This document shows positions 21,241 through 30,304 of a stretch of 64,000 bases of DNA, piece by piece. A model generated the notes under the pieces. It searched no databases and had not been told where the DNA came from. It saw nothing but the letters and a program-made list of their open reading frames with translations. Position 1 is the first letter of the stretch. Each line of letters begins with the position of its first letter. The translations under genes and the position numbers were made by a program. Source of the DNA: Streptococcus mitis SK579 (GTDB lineage: Bacteria > Bacillota > Bacilli > Lactobacillales > Streptococcaceae). The stretch is from assembly GCF_000257905.1 (NCBI RefSeq), contig NZ_AJJL01000071.1, forward strand, positions 1-64,000, given 5' to 3'.

Positions 21241-22663
21241 TGAATAATAACTGACGAATCCCTGCCAAATCTTCCATATCCAAGTCGTTTTTTAAATAAT
21301 AAACTGGGGTCTGTTCCTTCTTATGAATCGGGTTATTGGTAACCAGCAAATCATAATACCGACTAGGATCATAGGCTTCAATGGTAATAAAACGATTATA
21401 TTCCAAATACCGTTTCAAAATGGCTACCATCCTTGAAAAGACAAGAAAACCAGATGTCAAATCCAGACCAATCCGCATATGCTGGCCACCATTTTCAGCC
21501 ATATATTCGATTAACTGCAGCCATTCCCAGAGAATCTTCTTATCTAAGTCTGTCCCCTGATGAAAAGCAGGCAGAGCATGAAAAATCTCCTCTGCGATCC
21601 CCTTAAAATCATGTTCCATCAGCAAATAAGGATGACGATTCTCTAACTGGTACTTGTAGCGATCCTGTAAGATATAACCCTTGTATAGATAGACTTGAGC
21701 ACAAAGCTGACTGAGTTCATAGGTGACATGGTCCTCTGTATAACCGCCCAGTAACTCTTCCTTCTTCATTTCTTGAATCAATTGCGTCAGCAAATCTGCC
21801 AACCGCCCTCCAAAACCAAGAATATACTCCATAGTATGAAGAGGAAGGATGCGATGAGACAAGAGGAAAGAGAAAAATATCATCATCTCACCATCCTCAG
21901 TTCCTAGAGGGATATGTTGCCCAGCAAAAAAGGACGGAGTCTTTCTCAGCAAACGAAGATAGAAAATATTGTCAAAATACCCTCGCATTTTCTCTTCTAT
22001 CACTTGAAACTGACAGGCATTGACCCGAAGACGCTGTTGACTGATGTGAGTCCAGAGAACCAAGTCCAATTTCTGCCCCGAAGACAAGCTTGCACCACAG
22101 ATTTCCTCTAAACTAGCAATCTCCTGCTTTCTCTCTGGCTTCTGCATGTGTCCTTCCCATTCCTGACTGGACCAAACCTTGCGAAAAAGACAGAAATAAA
22201 AATAACGAATCTGATGCTCTGGACCTCGCCAACGTCCATTTTGGATGGATAAATCAAATTCTGACAAAATCTGATTTAAACCAGCTAAGTGACGGCCAAG
22301 CGTAGCCTCACTAATCATCAATTCTTGAGCCAGCTGATGGGCTAAAAACTGTTGGTGGTAGAGAAGATAAACCAAAATCTGGTATTTAACAGCATTCTCC
22401 AAAAATAAGCTCCGGATATCTCTCCCCTTGGTAGCTGCACCGATTGACAGACGCAGATTTTCATCTTCTAAGTGAATAGTCAGCTCTAAGCCACTATCCA
22501 TAGCCCTATCATTGAGCAGGGTGACATATTTGGTTAGGGTTGCTTTTGAAAATCCTGTCTCCTCTATTACAGCCTTGACGGTCGTCTGAGACTCTTGTAA
22601 TAGAAAGGAAAGGATTGAAAATTGGCCAGATTCAGCCTTTTCCATCAAATCTCCTAAATACAT
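21236..22663 (-). CDS. Mga-like transcriptional regulator
   Basis: The 475-residue protein has two N-terminal helix-turn-helix regions (about 25-55, GFSKATLTKYVTLLND; about 105-135, MISEATLGRHLAGLNQ) followed by a long helical part of the Mga/AtxA type. Such regulators often carry PTS-regulated domains and control surface or sugar genes. Its place directly upstream of glpK, in the same direction, suggests a link with glycerol metabolism, but a terminator separates them. AAGGGG lies 6 bases before the start. Confidence 0.85.
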   Translation of the reverse strand: MYLGDLMEKAESGQFSILSFLLQESQTTVKAVIEETGFSKATLTKYVTLLNDRAMDSGLELTIHLEDENLRLSIGAATKGRDIRSLFLENAVKYQILVYLLYHQQFLAHQLAQELMISEATLGRHLAGLNQILSEFDLSIQNGRWRGPEHQIRYFYFCLFRKVWSSQEWEGHMQKPERKQEIASLEEICGASLSSGQKLDLVLWTHISQQRLRVNACQFQVIEEKMRGYFDNIFYLRLLRKTPSFFAGQHIPLGTEDGEMMIFFSFLLSHRILPLHTMEYILGFGGRLADLLTQLIQEMKKEELLGGYTEDHVTYELSQLCAQVYLYKGYILQDRYKYQLENRHPYLLMEHDFKGIAEEIFHALPAFHQGTDLDKKILWEWLQLIEYMAENGGQHMRIGLDLTSGFLVFSRMVAILKRYLEYNRFITIEAYDPSRYYDLLVTNNPIHKKEQTPVYYLKNDLDMEDLAGIRQLLFT

Positions 22664-22827
22664 TTGTTACCCCTTTCATTTTCTACCTTAAGCATAGCAT
22701 AAATCTTACAAATGCTGAAATAATCTGTTTCTCTTTTTATTTTCATGCTGATTTCCTGGTCTATTATCCTAAAAATCAGTAAACACACGGCTCCCCCTTT
22801 GGGCATTTTTATGCTAAAATAGTAGCT

Positions 22828-23700
22828 ATGGATAAAATTATTAAAACTATATCAGAAAGCGGAGCCTTTCGTGCTTTTGTCCTTGACAGCACAGAAACCG
22901 TCCGTACTGCTCAAGAAAAACACCAAACCCAAGCTAGCTCAACTGTAGCGCTTGGTCGAACTCTTATCGCTAGCCAGATTCTCGCAGCCAATGAAAAAGG
23001 AAATACTAAACTAACAGTTAAGGTGCTGGGATCTAGCTCACTAGGTGCTATCATCACCGTCGCTGATACCAAGGGGAATGTCAAAGGCTACGTTCAAAAT
23101 CCTGGTGTTGACATCAAAAAGACTGCAACTGGTGAAGTCCTAGTCGGACCTTTTGTTGGAAATGGTCAATTCCTCGTTATCACAGACTACGGCATTGGAA
23201 ATCCTTACAACTCTATGACTCCCCTCATCTCTGGAGAAATCGGTGAAGACCTTGCCTTTTACCTTACTGAAAGCCAACAAACGCCTTCAGCAGTCGGTCT
23301 CAATGTCCTTTTGGACGAGGAAGACAAGGTCAAGGTTGCAGGTGGTTTCCTAGTCCAAGTGTTACCAGGAGCCAAGGAAGAAGAGATTGCTCGCTTTGAA
23401 AAACGCATCCAAGAAATGCCAGCTATCTCAACACTTCTCGAAAGTGAAGACCATATCGAAGCCCTCCTCAAGGCTATCTACGGTGACGAAGCCTACAAGC
23501 GTCTTTCTGAAGAAGAAATTCGTTTCCAATGCGACTGTAGCCATGAACGCTTTATGAACGCTCTTGCCAGCCTTCCAAGCTCAGACTTACAGGAAATGAA
23601 AGAGGAAGACCACGGGGCAGAAATCACTTGTCAATTCTGCCAAACTACTTACAACTTTGATGAAAACGACCTGGAGGAACTCATTCGTGACAAATCTTAA
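22828..23700 (+). CDS. hslO: Redox-regulated chaperone Hsp33
   Basis: Hsp33 is a cytoplasmic holdase switched on by oxidation. The 290-residue protein has the zinc-binding redox centre at the C-terminus: CDCSHERF (about 236) and CQFC (about 270). The extended -10 TGCTAAAAT ends only 7 bases before the ATG and no ribosome site is visible, so the mRNA is probably leaderless. dusB overlaps its end. Confidence 0.95.
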   Translation: MDKIIKTISESGAFRAFVLDSTETVRTAQEKHQTQASSTVALGRTLIASQILAANEKGNTKLTVKVLGSSSLGAIITVADTKGNVKGYVQNPGVDIKKTATGEVLVGPFVGNGQFLVITDYGIGNPYNSMTPLISGEIGEDLAFYLTESQQTPSAVGLNVLLDEEDKVKVAGGFLVQVLPGAKEEEIARFEKRIQEMPAISTLLESEDHIEALLKAIYGDEAYKRLSEEEIRFQCDCSHERFMNALASLPSSDLQEMKEEDHGAEITCQFCQTTYNFDENDLEELIRDKS

Positions 23701-24667
23701 TACACCTTTTATGATTGGCAATGTTGAGATTCCCAATCGTACCGTTTTAGCGCCTATGGCTGGCGTGACCAACTCAGCCTTTCGGACCATCGCAAAAGAG
23801 CTCGGAGCTGGACTCGTTGTCATGGAAATGGTCTCTGACAAGGGAATCCAATACAACAACGAAAAAACCCTGCATATGCTTCATATCGATGAAGGCGAAA
23901 ACCCAGTCTCTATCCAACTATTTGGTAGTGATGAAGACAGCCTAGCACGCGCAGCAGAATTCATCCAAGAAAACACCAAAACCGATATCGTGGATATCAA
24001 CATGGGCTGCCCAGTTAATAAAATCGTGAAGAACGAAGCTGGCGCTATGTGGCTCAAGGATCCAGATAAGATTTACTCTATCATCAACAAGGTTCAATCT
24101 GTCCTTGATATTCCACTTACTGTCAAAATGCGTACCGGCTGGGCTGACCCATCTCTGGCAGTAGAAAATGCCCTCGCTGCTGAAGCTGCAGGTGTTTCTG
24201 CCCTCGCCATGCATGGCCGTACCCGTGAACAAATGTATACAGGTCACGCAGACCTTGAGACCCTTCACAAGGTCGCTCAAGCTCTGACCAAGATTCCATT
24301 TATCGCTAATGGTGACATCCGTACAGTTCAAGAAGCCAAGCAACGTATCGAAGAAGTCGGTGCTGACGCAGTAATGATTGGCCGCGCTGCCATGGGAAAT
24401 CCCTACCTCTTCAACCAAATCAACCATTACTTTGAAACAGGAGAAATCCTACCTGATTTGACCTTTGAAGATAAGATGAAAATCGCCTACGAACACTTGA
24501 AACGCTTGATTAACCTCAAAGGGGAAAATGTCGCAGTTCGTGAATTCCGCGGCCTCGCTCCTCACTACCTACGTGGAACATCTGGCGCTGCCAAACTTCG
24601 TGGAGCCATTTCACAAGCTAGCACCCTAGAAGAGATTGAAGCCCTCTTGCAGTTGGATAAGGCTTAA
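23687..24667 (+). CDS. dusB: tRNA-dihydrouridine synthase DusB
   Basis: DusB reduces uridines in the tRNA D-loop using FMN. The 326-residue enzyme has the N-terminal TIM-barrel motif [13 protein letters not shown] and the catalytic Cys in NMGCPVNK (about residue 102). The GTG at 23687 is chosen: GGAGG lies 9 bases before it, and the resulting start VTNLNTPF fits the family. The longer in-frame ATG at 23657 lacks a site. It overlaps the end of hslO by 14 bases. Confidence 0.94.
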   Translation: MTNLNTPFMIGNVEIPNRTVLAPMAGVTNSAFRTIAKELGAGLVVMEMVSDKGIQYNNEKTLHMLHIDEGENPVSIQLFGSDEDSLARAAEFIQENTKTDIVDINMGCPVNKIVKNEAGAMWLKDPDKIYSIINKVQSVLDIPLTVKMRTGWADPSLAVENALAAEAAGVSALAMHGRTREQMYTGHADLETLHKVAQALTKIPFIANGDIRTVQEAKQRIEEVGADAVMIGRAAMGNPYLFNQINHYFETGEILPDLTFEDKMKIAYEHLKRLINLKGENVAVREFRGLAPHYLRGTSGAAKLRGAISQASTLEEIEALLQLDKA

Positions 24668-24668
24668 A

Positions 24669-25220
24669 ATGGTTCATACTGCTCTACTGATTATCGATAT
24701 GCAAAAAGCATTTGATAGCCCTATCTGGGGAGAACGAAATAACCCTCAAGCTGAACATCAAGCATTGAGGTTACTAGCATACTTTCGTAAACACTCTCTT
24801 CCAGTCTTACATGTTCAACACATATCTGACAATCCCCAGTCGCAATTTCATAACAAACAAAATCAGGTGTTTAAAAGTGGATTTGAACCGATTACCTCAG
24901 AACCTGTCTTTCAAAAAACGGTTAATAGCGCCTTTATTGGAACAAATCTTGAAACATATTTACGAAAAAAACAGATTTGTCATTTAGTCGTTGTTGGTTT
25001 GACTCTGCCTCATTGTGTATCCACCACTACACGAATGGCAGCAAATCTCGGTTTTGAAGTCACTTTACTAGCAGATGCTACTGCCAGTTTTACCCTATCT
25101 AATAAAAACGGTCAGGCCATCTCTCCTGAGACTATCCATGAGATTAATCTCCTTTCTCTACAAGATGAGTTTGCTCAAATTCTTACTACAGAAGAATTTT
25201 TAACCCAAATACAAGTATAA
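24669..25220 (+). CDS. Isochorismatase-family cysteine hydrolase
   Basis: The 183-residue protein has the family plan: catalytic Asp in LLIIDMQ (residue 10), a central Lys (FQKTVNSAF) and the nucleophile Cys in GLTLPHCVSTTTRMA (about 117). The family includes nicotinamidases and other amidases; the true substrate cannot be told here. It starts one base after the dusB stop and ends at a terminator, so it is co-transcribed with hslO-dusB. The frame extends upstream into dusB without a ribosome site. Confidence 0.85.
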   Translation: MVHTALLIIDMQKAFDSPIWGERNNPQAEHQALRLLAYFRKHSLPVLHVQHISDNPQSQFHNKQNQVFKSGFEPITSEPVFQKTVNSAFIGTNLETYLRKKQICHLVVVGLTLPHCVSTTTRMAANLGFEVTLLADATASFTLSNKNGQAISPETIHEINLLSLQDEFAQILTTEEFLTQIQV

Positions 25221-25221
25221 A

Positions 25222-25258
25222 ATAATCCGTCAACTCTTATTGAGCTGACGGATTTTCT
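25222..25258 (+). terminator. Terminator of hslO-dusB-hydrolase
   Basis: AATCCGTCAACTC pairs with GAGCTGACGGATT around a short loop, then TTTTC. Confidence 0.85.
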
Positions 25259-25289
25259 TTGATTGTAAAAATTCAAATACTAAGGATTA

Positions 25290-25982
25290 TTATTGACTCA
25301 AAGCAACACTGGAAACCTTGCTATCCGCTCCTGTTGTAATTTGGATGACTTTTCCTCCACCAATTTTGGCATTATACTTACCATCATCAAGAGTATAAGA
25401 ATAGCCTTTGATAGAGTAATTCTCTTTCTTTCCATCAGCAGATTCTACTGTAAATTGACCACCTGATGAAACTGTAATGGTTTCGCCATTGGCTCCCTTC
25501 CAATTGCCCGCTGCAGCTGAGAAATCACCATCTACCATGGTTAAAACACCCTTGTAGCGTTTATTTTACTCTGCTTGCTTGTCTTGAAATTTGTGGTCAG
25601 TTGTTGAGTCATAGCTTAATTGGTTAGACTGGGCTTGAGAAGCCTGTTGGGTTGAAGGAACCTGAACAGGAGTTTGTTGACTAGCCGCCTGTTGATTAGC
25701 CACTTCTGGACCTTGTCTTTGTTCTGGTGCTACTTGTGATGGTGCTGCACTTGCTGAAGACTGATCAGTAGACGCCTTGGCCTGTTCAGATGAAGCTGAA
25801 CTTGAGGACTTCTGAGTCTTGTTTTCTTTGCTAGAAGAAGCTACTTTAGAACTTGATGATTGGCTTGTCTTAGCAGAACTGCTTGCTTGAGTTGTTTCCT
25901 TTTTATTTCCACAAGCTCCTAATAGTATAGTTGATGCTAATGCTGTAGCTGTCATCAATTTGATATAGGTTTTCTTTTTCAT
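25290..25982 (-). pseudogene. Lipoprotein with Ser/Gln-rich linker and DUF6287-like domain, split by an in-frame TAA
   Basis: The first part (25566-25982, 138 residues) has a lipoprotein signal ending in LLGAC, then a long Ser/Ala/Gln-rich, probably disordered stretch. A TAA at 25566-25568 follows KQAE. Reading straight on in the same frame gives NKRYKGVLTMVDGDFSAAAGNWKG and a compact domain to 25290 that resembles DUF6287. The uninterrupted frame would be 231 codons. The TAA thus looks like a nonsense mutation, leaving a short lipoprotein without its domain; the internal ATG at 25538 has no good ribosome site and no signal. The gene has its own promoter, a WalR-like box and a com-box farther upstream. 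Confidence 0.75.
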
Positions 25983-26027
25983 TTTTCTACTCCTTTGTAA
26001 TATTTTTGAAATATTAAGAAATCTTTT

Positions 26028-26065
26028 TGTAATATAATTGTAATATTAAAATTTGAATATGTCAA
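26028..26065 (-). promoter_or_regulatory. Main promoter of the lipoprotein gene with WalR-like box over the -10
   Basis: Minus strand TTGACA (26060-26065), 17 bases, TACAAT (26037-26042). On the plus strand TGTAAT-N5-TGTAAT (26028-26044) matches the WalR/VicR box TGTWAH-N5-TGTWAH exactly and covers the -10. A further TGTAAT half lies at 25996-26001. Confidence 0.65.
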
Positions 26066-26129
26066 CAATTTATCTAAACTATTTTAAAAATCTTAAATAC
26101 TTTAGATACATTTACTCCTCCTACTCTTC

Positions 26130-26137
26130 TATTCGTA
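26130..26137 (-). promoter_or_regulatory. Perfect com-box (cin-box, ComX promoter) upstream of the lipoprotein gene
   Basis: Minus strand TACGAATA, with a T-run (TTTTTTT) about 10 bases upstream, is the competence sigma factor promoter pattern. It lies 147 bases before the lipoprotein ATG. Confidence 0.7.
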
Positions 26138-26189
26138 ATAAAACAGAAAAAAATTCCTATTTTGATTAAAATTGTTTAAATCCCCTTTG

Positions 26190-26227
26190 TGTAATCGCTT
26201 GCATTATTGAGTGTGAAGGAATATAAT
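26190..26227 (+). promoter_or_regulatory. Promoter with overlapping cre site for the small membrane protein
   Basis: TTGCAT (26199-26204), 17 bases, TATAAT (26222-26227). TGTAATCGCTTGCA at 26190-26203 fits the CcpA cre consensus TGWAANCGNTNWCA at 13 of 14 bases and covers the -35. Confidence 0.6.
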
Positions 26228-26260
26228 AACATTGAAATAGAATATAGGAGGTGCACTCTC

Positions 26261-26491
26261 ATGCTAAATAAGTATTTCAAGTATCTTCCTTGGCTGATTT
26301 TAGATGCTTTCGCTTCTTACGGGGCAGCTACTCATTACGCTCAAACAACATTTGATTTGTTCTTCTTAACTATCGTTTTTATGATTGTCTACGTAGCTTT
26401 ATTGTATTTACACGAAACCTATTTAAAATATAAATACAAAGACTTCTTTACTCACATATTGAGTAATCCTAAGAAAGATAGCCACCCCTAA
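26261..26491 (+). CDS. Small two-helix membrane protein of unknown function
   Basis: I do not recognise this 76-residue protein. Two hydrophobic segments are visible (about 8-28 and 33-52), followed by a Lys/Tyr-rich tail (YLKYKYKDFFTH). The ATG at 26261 is chosen because AGGAGG (26246-26251) lies 9 bases before it; the frame extends 54 bases further upstream without a site. It stands alone, has its own promoter with a probable cre site, and ends at a terminator shared with clpC. Confidence 0.75.
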   Translation: MLNKYFKYLPWLILDAFASYGAATHYAQTTFDLFFLTIVFMIVYVALLYLHETYLKYKYKDFFTHILSNPKKDSHP

Positions 26492-26530
26492 AAACAGTCG
26501 CAGCAGCAAAACCATCTCATGATGGTACAT

Positions 26531-26566
26531 AAAGAGGTCGGGAACTTTGTCCCGACCTCGCTTTTT
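26531..26566. terminator. Bidirectional terminator between the small membrane protein gene and clpC
   Basis: GAGGTCGGGA pairs with TCCCGACCTC; CTTTTT follows on plus, and the clpC stop codon overlaps the T-run. Confidence 0.9.
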
Positions 26567-28997
26567 ATACAATATCAAATTTTAACTGGCCTGCTTTGAC
26601 ACCAATCTTAAGTGTCTTACCTGCTACTAATTCTCCCTTGAGAAGAAGTTCTGCCAACTTGTCTTCCACTTCTGTTTGCAGGGTTCTGCGAAGTGGACGA
26701 GCTCCCATCTCTGGGTCATATCCTTGATTTGCCAACAATTTCAGTGCGGAAGCTTGTAATTTCAAGTCAATTCCTTTTTCAGCCAAACTTGCCACTAAAG
26801 GTTTGACCATAATCTTCACCACTTCCTGCATATTGTCGCTAGATAGGCTATGGAAGACAACCTTTTCATCAATACGGTTGATAAACTCAGGTCTATAAGC
26901 CTTTTTCAGCTCTTCAAACATGCGTTTTTCCATATTCTCCTGATCAAAACGGATATCCTTAGCTCCAAAGCCAACTGTCTTGTCATCCCGAAGGGCTGTC
27001 GCACCAAGGTTTGATGTCATGATAATAATGGTATTTGAAAAGTCGACCTTGCGTCCCTTACTGTCTGTCAAGACACCGTCATCCAAGACCTGCAAGAGAA
27101 CATTAAAGATGTCTGGGTGGGCCTTCTCTACCTCGTCAAAAAGGAGAACAGAATAGGGTTTGTTACGAACCTTCTCCGTCAACTCCCCACCTTCTTCATA
27201 ACCCACATAACCCGGAGGAGCTCCATTGAGACGGCTGGCTGCGAATTTCTCCATATACTCACTCATATCAAAGCGGATAAGGGCTGATTCGTCATCAAAG
27301 AGAACTTCTGCCAGAGCCTTGGCCAATTCGGTCTTACCGACACCTGTAGGCCCTAGGAACATAAAGGAACCAATCGGACGCTTGTGACTGCGAATCCCTG
27401 ACTGGTTACGGCGAATGGCACGGCTGATACTAGAGACAGCCTGATCTTGCCCGATAACCCGTTTATGGAGTTCTGCTTCAAGATTTAGATATTTCTTAGC
27501 GTCAGTCTGAGTCAGTTTTTGGACTGGGATACCTGACAGACGACTCAAGGTGGTCAAAATATCAGACTCTGTCACCAAGTCTTTATAGACAGGCACTTCC
27601 TCTTCTTTCGCGATTAGCTGAGCTGCCTGTTTCCACTTGCCATCCATCAAGGCCTTGTCAGCTGGACTCAAGCCTGAATCGTCTGCTTTTACATGCTTAG
27701 CCTTATTTTGCACTGTTGCCGCTGCCTCATCCAAGAGATCAATAGCAGAGTCTGGCAAGTGACGACTAGTCAAGTAGCGATGTGCCATCTTGACAGCTGT
27801 TTCAACCGCTTCATCTGTGATTTGCACACGATGATGTTTCTCATAAGTCGCCTTCAAGCCTTGTAAAATGGTCATGCTGTCTGCCACACTTGGCTCTTCA
27901 ATCGTCACTTTTGCAAAACGACGAGAAAGGGCTGCGTCTTTTTCAATGTGTTTTTGGTACTCTTCCTGAGTAGTCGCACCAACCGTTCTCAAGGTTCCAC
28001 GCGCTAAGGCTGGCTTCAAGATATTGGCCGCATCCAGAGTTGAGTCAATTCCACTACCAGAACCCATGATAGTGTGAAGTTCATCGATAAAGAGGATGAC
28101 TTGCCCATCTTCTTCAATATCCTTAATGATATTATTCATGCGCTCTTCAAAGTCACCACGGAAGCGTGTCCCTGCAACGACATTCATCAAATCAAGCTCT
28201 AACACGCGCATCTTAGCCATTTCCACAGGCACATCCCCACTAGCAATACGCTGGGCAAGACCAAGCGCCAGAGCAGTTTTCCCGACACCTGCATCCCCAA
28301 CCAAGACAGGATTATTCTTGGTTTTACGGCTCAAGATTTGAATCATACGCGAGATTTCCTTATCCCGACCGATGACTGGTTCTAACTTGCCAGAACGCGC
28401 TTGCTCTGTCAAATCATGCGTATAGTCCTCGAGTCCACCACTCTGAGTCTGGGGCATTCCCATCATATTAGCCATAGAATTTTGCTTGTCAGCTACTGTA
28501 CGATGGCGTTGGCGTAAAGCTTTAAGGTCTTCACGAGTCCAACCTGCACGTTCTTCTAGATTTCGACGAAGGGCAGCAATCTTGACCTGATCTTTCTTGT
28601 CTTCATAAGAAAAACCAGCCCTCTCCAAAATACGAGTCGCCAAGGCATTGCCATCATGCAAAATTGCATAGAGGACATGCTCTGTCCCTAGCACCTTAGC
28701 ATGGACCACTGACGCCACATATTCCGCTTCATCAAAAAGAACCTGCAAACGATGAGAAAACGGCAATTCCGTAAAAGTTTCATCCTGGCTATAGTCCGTT
28801 TCAGTCAGTTCCAAAGCGACCTCTTCTAAACGGTCCATCTCATATGGATAATCATTTAAAGTTGCCCCTGCCACACTATAACTGTGATTGGACATGGCAA
28901 TCAACAAGTGCCAAGACTCTAGATAACGAGCTCCAAAATGGCCAGCAACCATGTAGGCACTTTCGATACATTCATTCAATGCTTTTGAATAGTTCAT
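26565..28997 (-). CDS. clpC: AAA+ protease ATPase subunit ClpC
   Basis: ClpC unfolds proteins and feeds them to ClpP. The 810-residue protein has an N-terminal Clp repeat domain (1-140), a first AAA domain with Walker [11 protein letters not shown] (about 240) and a second with [12 protein letters not shown] (about 545), and the Clp_C D2-small domain at the end. It is the second gene after ctsR, starting one base past the ctsR stop, and is expected to be under CtsR control. Confidence 0.96.
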   Translation of the reverse strand: MNYSKALNECIESAYMVAGHFGARYLESWHLLIAMSNHSYSVAGATLNDYPYEMDRLEEVALELTETDYSQDETFTELPFSHRLQVLFDEAEYVASVVHAKVLGTEHVLYAILHDGNALATRILERAGFSYEDKKDQVKIAALRRNLEERAGWTREDLKALRQRHRTVADKQNSMANMMGMPQTQSGGLEDYTHDLTEQARSGKLEPVIGRDKEISRMIQILSRKTKNNPVLVGDAGVGKTALALGLAQRIASGDVPVEMAKMRVLELDLMNVVAGTRFRGDFEERMNNIIKDIEEDGQVILFIDELHTIMGSGSGIDSTLDAANILKPALARGTLRTVGATTQEEYQKHIEKDAALSRRFAKVTIEEPSVADSMTILQGLKATYEKHHRVQITDEAVETAVKMAHRYLTSRHLPDSAIDLLDEAAATVQNKAKHVKADDSGLSPADKALMDGKWKQAAQLIAKEEEVPVYKDLVTESDILTTLSRLSGIPVQKLTQTDAKKYLNLEAELHKRVIGQDQAVSSISRAIRRNQSGIRSHKRPIGSFMFLGPTGVGKTELAKALAEVLFDDESALIRFDMSEYMEKFAASRLNGAPPGYVGYEEGGELTEKVRNKPYSVLLFDEVEKAHPDIFNVLLQVLDDGVLTDSKGRKVDFSNTIIIMTSNLGATALRDDKTVGFGAKDIRFDQENMEKRMFEELKKAYRPEFINRIDEKVVFHSLSSDNMQEVVKIMVKPLVASLAEKGIDLKLQASALKLLANQGYDPEMGARPLRRTLQTEVEDKLAELLLKGELVAGKTLKIGVKAGQLKFDIV

Positions 28998-28998
28998 C

Positions 28999-29457
28999 TT
29001 ACTTCCCTTTTCTATCTACCTCTTGTATGACCTGTCGCAGCATATTAGCACGAACAACTGGAGCTTCTTCTCCTAGAACGCGATCCAAAGCTACTGCCTC
29101 CAGCAAATTCATCTCTTGCTTAGTCATCAATTGCTGCTCAACCAAAAGCTGCAGAATATCTTCATAAATTTCTTGACTAACTCGCTCACCAATTGAATAA
29201 AGCAAATCACGGAGCATTTCATGATGACTAGAAAACTCAATCCGTCCTATGCGAATGTAGCCTCCACCACCCCGCTTACTTTCAACCAAGTAGCCTCTAC
29301 TTTCCGTAAAGCGTGTCTTGATCACATAGTTAATCTGACTAGGAACAACCTGGAATGTATCTGCTAACTGACTCCGTTGCAACTCTACAATTCCAGATTG
29401 ATCTAAAATCGCCTTGATGTAGGCCTCAATATGATCCGATGTATTTTTAAATCTCAT
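28999..29457 (-). CDS. ctsR: Heat-shock repressor CtsR
   Basis: CtsR represses clp and chaperone genes until heat stress. The 152-residue protein has the N-terminal helix-turn-helix (RSQLADTFQVVPSQINYVI) and the glycine loop RGGGGYIRI that acts as a heat sensor. A CtsR box covers its own promoter start, so it is autoregulated. Confidence 0.96.
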   Translation of the reverse strand: MRFKNTSDHIEAYIKAILDQSGIVELQRSQLADTFQVVPSQINYVIKTRFTESRGYLVESKRGGGGYIRIGRIEFSSHHEMLRDLLYSIGERVSQEIYEDILQLLVEQQLMTKQEMNLLEAVALDRVLGEEAPVVRANMLRQVIQEVDRKGK

Positions 29458-29482
29458 TACAAACCCACCTCTCTCTTTAAAC

Positions 29483-29505
29483 CTTGACTATCTTTGACTA
29501 TTATA
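29483..29505 (-). promoter_or_regulatory. CtsR operator and -10 of ctsR-clpC
   Basis: Minus strand TATAAT (29500-29505) is followed at once by AGTCAAAGATAGTCAAG (29483-29499), the direct heptad repeat recognised by CtsR with one base off (final A to G). Confidence 0.9.
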
Positions 29506-29528
29506 CCGAAATTTTCTCATTTTTAAAA

Positions 29529-29568
29529 GAAAAAGGGCGCTGGTAAAGGATAATCTTCACCAACTCCC
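29529..29568 (-). terminator. Terminator of the thiamine-related ABC operon
   Basis: Minus strand GGGAGTTGGT pairs with ACCAGCGCCC (two mismatches) followed by TTTTTC, directly behind the ATPase gene. Confidence 0.8.
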
Positions 29569-29575
29569 TATTTTT

Positions 29576-30304
29576 CTACTTATCTAAGCCTAATTCTACC
29601 AAGATTTGACGTTTGTAGGCAATCTTTTGAACTTCTTTGTCCTCATCTTCAGACCAGTCTAGTTTAATTTCTGAAACAATCTGCCCAGGGCGATTTTTCA
29701 AGATATAGATGCGGTCGCTGAGATTGAGGGCCTCCTCGATACTATGCGTGATAATCAGGGTCGTCAATTGCAACTGCTTGTGAATCTCCAGATACCAAGC
29801 ATGGAGTTCCATCTTAGTCATCTCATCCAAGGCGCTAAAGGCCTCATCCAAGAGAAAGAGCTTGTGCCCAAAAAGATAGGTACGAAGCAAGGCCACACGC
29901 TGACGCATCCCCCCACTAAGTTCATGGGGATACTTGTCTCGTACAGCTGTCAACTGAAAGGTTGCAAGAATTTCATCCGCGCGGGCAATGGCTTCCGCCT
30001 TATCCACTTTTTGAATCAAGAGGGGCAAAATGATATTACCAAGAACGGTCTTGTGCTCCAAAAGTAGATCCTTTTGCAACATATAACTCACGCGCCCCTT
30101 AGGATTCTCCTCGCCATCAAGGACAATTCGCCCTGACTGAACTTCTAAAATCCCAGCGATTAGGTTAAAGAGGGTGGTTTTTCCAACACCACTTGGGCCT
30201 AAAATAGAGACTACTTCACCCGAAGTGACTTTCAGATTGATATCCTCTAAAATCTTCTCCTGATCATAGGCATAGCTTACGTGTTCTAGTCTAATTTCTG
30301 TCAT
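29576..30304 (-). CDS. ABC transporter ATPase, ThiZ-like (thiamine precursor uptake)
   Basis: The 242-residue ATPase has Walker A GPSGVGKTTL, signature LSGGMRQRV, Walker B LFLLDEAFSALD and the H-loop ITHS. It belongs to the nitrate/sulfonate/taurine/HMP group of ATPases. It ends the operon under the TPP riboswitch, so it likely powers uptake of a thiamine precursor such as a hydroxymethylpyrimidine derivative. Its ATG shares one base with the stop of the binding-protein gene. Confidence 0.88.
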   Translation of the reverse strand: MTEIRLEHVSYAYDQEKILEDINLKVTSGEVVSILGPSGVGKTTLFNLIAGILEVQSGRIVLDGEENPKGRVSYMLQKDLLLEHKTVLGNIILPLLIQKVDKAEAIARADEILATFQLTAVRDKYPHELSGGMRQRVALLRTYLFGHKLFLLDEAFSALDEMTKMELHAWYLEIHKQLQLTTLIITHSIEEALNLSDRIYILKNRPGQIVSEIKLDWSEDEDKEVQKIAYKRQILVELGLDK

